64,000 nt of DNA from Streptomyces halobius (GTDB taxonomy: Bacteria; Actinomycetota; Actinomycetes; Streptomycetales; Streptomycetaceae), in the NCBI RefSeq assembly GCF_023277745.1, contig NZ_CP086322.1:4650001-4714000 (forward strand). Direction: 5' to 3'. Numbering within the stretch: the stretch's first letter is position 1; every line of letters starts with the position of its first letter. The position numbers and the translations under genes were made by a program. Under the pieces are notes generated by a model, which worked only from the letters and a program-made list of their open reading frames with translations, had not been told where the DNA came from and made no database searches. Below, piece after piece: positions 61,304 to 64,000 of the stretch.

Positions 61304-62074
61304 GTGGTGAGTGCCGTGCGCCGGCGCATCATCATCGTCACCGCCGTGCACGCGCCGTCGGCCCGGTTCCTGCCGGACGCGTACAAGTCGCTCTGCGGCC
61401 AGGAGCTCCCCGAGGGGTGGGAGTGGCACTGGGTCATCCAGGAGGACGGGAAGAGCGACGAGGTCGCCCCCTGCGTCCCTGATGACGCGCGGGTCACCTT
61501 CCGCCAGGGCCGGCCAGGAGGCCCGGGCGTGGCCCGCACCATCGCCCTGGCGCACGCGGACGGCGCGTACGTCAAAGTGCTGGACGCCGACGACCAGTTG
61601 ACGCCCGGCGCACTGGCTCGTGACCTGGCCGCCCTCGAAGGCGACCCGAGTATCGGCTGGGCGACCTCCCGCGTCCTGGATCTACTGCCCGACGGCTCAA
61701 CGGTCGGATTCCCAGGGGATCCTGAGGCGGGGCCGATCGAGCGTGGCGCCGTACTCGACTACTGGAAGGCGAACGGCTTCCGCGCGCAGGTCCACCCGGC
61801 GACGCTCTTCGTCCGCCGTGACCTGCTTCTCGCCCTCGGCGGTTGGATGGCGCTGCCGGCCTCCGAGGACACGGGGCTGCTGCTCGCGCTGAACTCCACG
61901 AGCCGCGGCTGGTTCTCGCCCGAGGTGGGGCTCCTCTACCGCAAGTGGCCCGGCCAGGCGACCAGCCAGGCGTCACACACCGACACGGCCGAGCGGGATG
62001 CCCGCATGGCGGTCATCGAGGCCAGGGCGCGAACGCTGGCCTCCTATCAGTGGCGGTGCCCGGCTGCCGATTGA
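61304..62074 (+). CDS. GT2-like glycosyltransferase
   Basis: 256 aa. RIIIVTAVHAPSARFLPDAYKSL and WEWHWVIQEDGKSDE form the nucleotide-binding start of a GT-A fold. GGPGVARTIALAHADGAYVKVLDADDQL has the DxD-type metal site (LDADD). Donor and acceptor are unknown. Several GTG codons (61304, 61307, 61316) compete as start after GGAAAGG; 61316 would leave a start just before the first beta strand. No membrane segment is seen. Confidence 0.78.
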   Translation: MVSAVRRRIIIVTAVHAPSARFLPDAYKSLCGQELPEGWEWHWVIQEDGKSDEVAPCVPDDARVTFRQGRPGGPGVARTIALAHADGAYVKVLDADDQLTPGALARDLAALEGDPSIGWATSRVLDLLPDGSTVGFPGDPEAGPIERGAVLDYWKANGFRAQVHPATLFVRRDLLLALGGWMALPASEDTGLLLALNSTSRGWFSPEVGLLYRKWPGQATSQASHTDTAERDARMAVIEARARTLASYQWRCPAAD

Positions 62075-62237
62075 TTGGGCCGCGTCCCGGGTGCCCCACG
62101 GACGGTGAGCGGCCCGACCCTGGGGAGGGTACGGACCGCGATCCGAGAACCTGCGGGCCGGCTCAGGCTGCCGCGAGGGTCCCCACACCGAGAGCGAGTC
62201 GGCGGGCAGGGCGGCAGCCAGGGCGAGGCCGGCCCGG

Positions 62238-62498
62238 TTGTCAGTCGTCGCGCTGCTGGCTCCGGCCGACTGGGTGGAGTTCGGCTTCGTGCGGGACGCC
62301 GTCGGCACCAGCGACTCGGCCCTGTCCAAACAGGTCGCAGCGTTGGCAGACGCCGGCTATGTGGAGGTGCGCAAAACACGGAACCGCACGGGACGCCACA
62401 CCCACCTCCGGCTCACCGCACACGGGCGGCGGGCATTTCAGCGGCACGCCTCCTCCCTGGAGAGGATCGTGGCGGCAGCACGCGGGCCACAGGTGTGA
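62238..62498 (+). CDS. Winged-helix transcriptional regulator, possibly 5'-truncated
   Basis: 86 aa from a TTG. FVRDAVGTSDSALSKQVAALADAGYVEVRK and RHTHLRLTAHGRRAFQRH match the MarR-like/HTH_27 family in which an ArsR-like wing follows SALSKQ. Homologues normally have 10-15 more N-terminal residues. The in-frame sequence upstream has no ATG or GTG, so the 5' end may be lost or the TTG may be real. Confidence 0.6.
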   Translation: MSVVALLAPADWVEFGFVRDAVGTSDSALSKQVAALADAGYVEVRKTRNRTGRHTHLRLTAHGRRAFQRHASSLERIVAAARGPQV

Positions 62499-62677
62499 AT
62501 ACCCGAGGCTTCAGTAGCGGTGGGCCAGTGCGACCCCGATGCGCAGGTGGCCCGTGAGCCGGGCGGCTGCACCCCGCCTGACGGCGAAACGCCCGGCGTA
62601 TCACAAGAAGGCTTGTGTTCTTGTGACCACCTCCCCCACCGCGAGGGGCGACAGGAGCGAGGGGCCTGCGCAGCCGC

Positions 62678-63895
62678 TCACTCCTGGTCGAAGGCGAGAT
62701 CCAGCATGCGGATGGCATTGCCGCGAAGAACCTTGTACGCCACGTCCTCAGGGAGGCCCGCCACATGCTCGGCCGCCACCCGCTTCGTGTGCGGCCAGGT
62801 CGAGTCGACGTGCGGATAGTCCGTCTCGAAGGTCGCGTTGTCGACACCCACGGTCTCGATCGAGTCGATGCCGTGCTTGTCACGGAAGAAGCAGCAGTAG
62901 ATCTGCCGGTAGTAGTACGTCGACGGAGGCTCCGGAATCAGGTCCTTGACCCCGCCCCATGCCCGGTGCTCCTCCCAGACGTCGTCGGCGCGCTCCAGGG
63001 CGTAGGGGATCCAGCCCATTTGGCCTTCGCTGTAGGCGAGTTTCAGCCGCGGGAACTTCACCAGGACGCCGCTGAACAGGAAGTCCGCCATCGAGGCCAT
63101 CGCGTTGTTGAAGCTCAGCGCGGCCTGGACGGCGGGCGGTGCGTCCGGGGACGCCGCCGGCATCTGCGAGGACGAACCGATGTGCATGTTGACCACCGTG
63201 CCGGTCTCCTCGCAGGACGCGAAGAACGGGTCCCAGTAGCCGGAGTGGATCGACGGCAGGCCCAGGTACGTCGGGATCTCGCTGAAGGTCACCGCGCGCA
63301 CGCCGCGGGCCGCGTTCCGCTTGATCTCCGCGACCGCCAGATCAACATCCCACAGCGGAATGAGGCACAGCGGGATCAGCCGGCCACCGCTGTCCCCGCA
63401 CCACTCCTCCACCATCCAGTCGTTGTACGCCCGGACGCATGCGAGCCCGACCTCCTTGTCCTCGGCCTCCGCGAAGGTCTGCCCGCAGAACCGCGGGAAC
63501 GTCGGGAAGCAGAGCGACGCCTCCACGTGGTTGAGGTCCATGTCTTCCAGCCGGGCCTTGGGGTCCCAGCAACCGCGCCGCATCTGCTCCCGTGTGATGC
63601 CGTCGAGCGTCATCTCGTCGCGGGAGAAACCGACGGCAGCGATGATGCGCTTGTACGGGAAGAGCAGGCCCTCGTACTCCCACCAGTCGGTGATCTGGCC
63701 GTCCGGGTCGGTGGTGAACCGGTACTTCCCGCCGACGTACTGCAGCTCGCCGATGCCGGCGGTGAAGGGCTTCGGCCCCTTGTCGCGGTACTTCTTCGGG
63801 AGCCAGGTCTCGAAGAGGTGCGAAGGCTCGATCACGTGATCGTCCACGCTGATGACCTTGGGGAGCTCCTCGGTGCCGCTCTTTTTGCTGATCAC
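62678..63895 (-). CDS. Amidohydrolase-family protein
   Basis: 405-aa TIM-barrel metal-dependent hydrolase of the amidohydrolase-2 type. VISVDDHVIEP is the first metal-ligand DxH, NMHIGSSS the middle His, and FETDYPHVDSTWP the Asp-containing C-terminal site. Relatives are decarboxylases or hydrolases of aromatic or catabolic intermediates. GTG 63895 follows GGGGGTACGG; ATG 63958 would overlap a likely operator dyad and is less likely. The substrate is unknown. Confidence 0.86.
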   Translation of the reverse strand: MISKKSGTEELPKVISVDDHVIEPSHLFETWLPKKYRDKGPKPFTAGIGELQYVGGKYRFTTDPDGQITDWWEYEGLLFPYKRIIAAVGFSRDEMTLDGITREQMRRGCWDPKARLEDMDLNHVEASLCFPTFPRFCGQTFAEAEDKEVGLACVRAYNDWMVEEWCGDSGGRLIPLCLIPLWDVDLAVAEIKRNAARGVRAVTFSEIPTYLGLPSIHSGYWDPFFASCEETGTVVNMHIGSSSQMPAASPDAPPAVQAALSFNNAMASMADFLFSGVLVKFPRLKLAYSEGQMGWIPYALERADDVWEEHRAWGGVKDLIPEPPSTYYYRQIYCCFFRDKHGIDSIETVGVDNATFETDYPHVDSTWPHTKRVAAEHVAGLPEDVAYKVLRGNAIRMLDLAFDQE

Positions 63896-63935
63896 GCCGT
63901 ACCCCCATGCCTGCCGGTTCGCGCACGACTGCACT

Positions 63936-63954
63936 ATCTGACGAAGCATCAGAT
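63936..63954. promoter_or_regulatory. Operator-like dyad upstream of the amidohydrolase
   Basis: ATCTGA-CGAAGCA-TCAGAT, perfect 6-bp arms, 41 nt upstream of the GTG at 63895. Confidence 0.5.
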
Positions 63955-64000
63955 TCATTCAGACTATGGGCCCGCCTCTGGGACGACAAGGCGCCGTCAC

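Overview
The window looks like a chromosome segment of a Streptomyces or very close relative. It is high-GC, uses many GTG starts, has frequent 4-nt ATGA/GTGA stop-start overlaps, and carries a wblA gene almost identical to the Streptomyces protein. Positions 1-21613 are an ordered conserved core: a carbonic anhydrase end, acsA, nhaA, a holin-like protein, an alpha/beta hydrolase, a MarP-type protease, a CoA-pyrophosphatase Nudix, nth, crp, a metallo-beta-lactamase-fold hydrolase, a second Nudix, ridA, a DUF4177 protein, two ArsA/GET3-type ATPases, wblA, a class A PBP, a GatB/YqeY protein, a metallophosphoesterase and tRNA-Pro(CGG). From memory the same order occurs around Rv3667-Rv3683 of Mycobacterium tuberculosis.

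Directly after tRNA-Pro lies a 16-kb accessory island (about 22190-38311) that I read as an undescribed DISARM-like / GHL-ATPase defence system. A left plus-strand operon encodes Vsr and two C5-cytosine methyltransferase homologues, the first lacking the catalytic cysteine. A minus-strand operon encodes a 1194-aa fusion of a sigma-70 factor, a small HTH and a GHKL (MORC/MutL-like) ATPase, followed by two translationally coupled unknown proteins. A right plus-strand operon, divergent from the fusion gene, encodes a NERD-nuclease/UvrD helicase, a DrmA-like SF2 helicase, a DrmB-like DUF1998 protein and a small UvrD-like helicase. Decayed gene fragments follow at 38312-39470.

Positions 39472-44322 form a stress cluster: a small HhH-like protein, Spo0M, TerB, a GlsB-like membrane protein, a BlaI repressor with its M56 protease, and TerD. 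Three near-identical dyads (TTCTACA-N4-TGTAGAA type) upstream of three of its transcription units suggest one BlaI regulon.

Positions 44444-49044 are a minus-strand operon of NfeD-type protease, slipin, a DUF3040-like membrane protein, a CBS protein and a second NhaA. Then come regulators and their targets (PucR, MerR, VOC protein, TetR with a DHA2 exporter, TetR with a monooxygenase-like protein and a broken MFS gene). The window ends with a 1367-aa HTH-nSTAND-WD40 protein with 14 propeller repeats, a GT2-like glycosyltransferase, a winged-helix remnant and an amidohydrolase.
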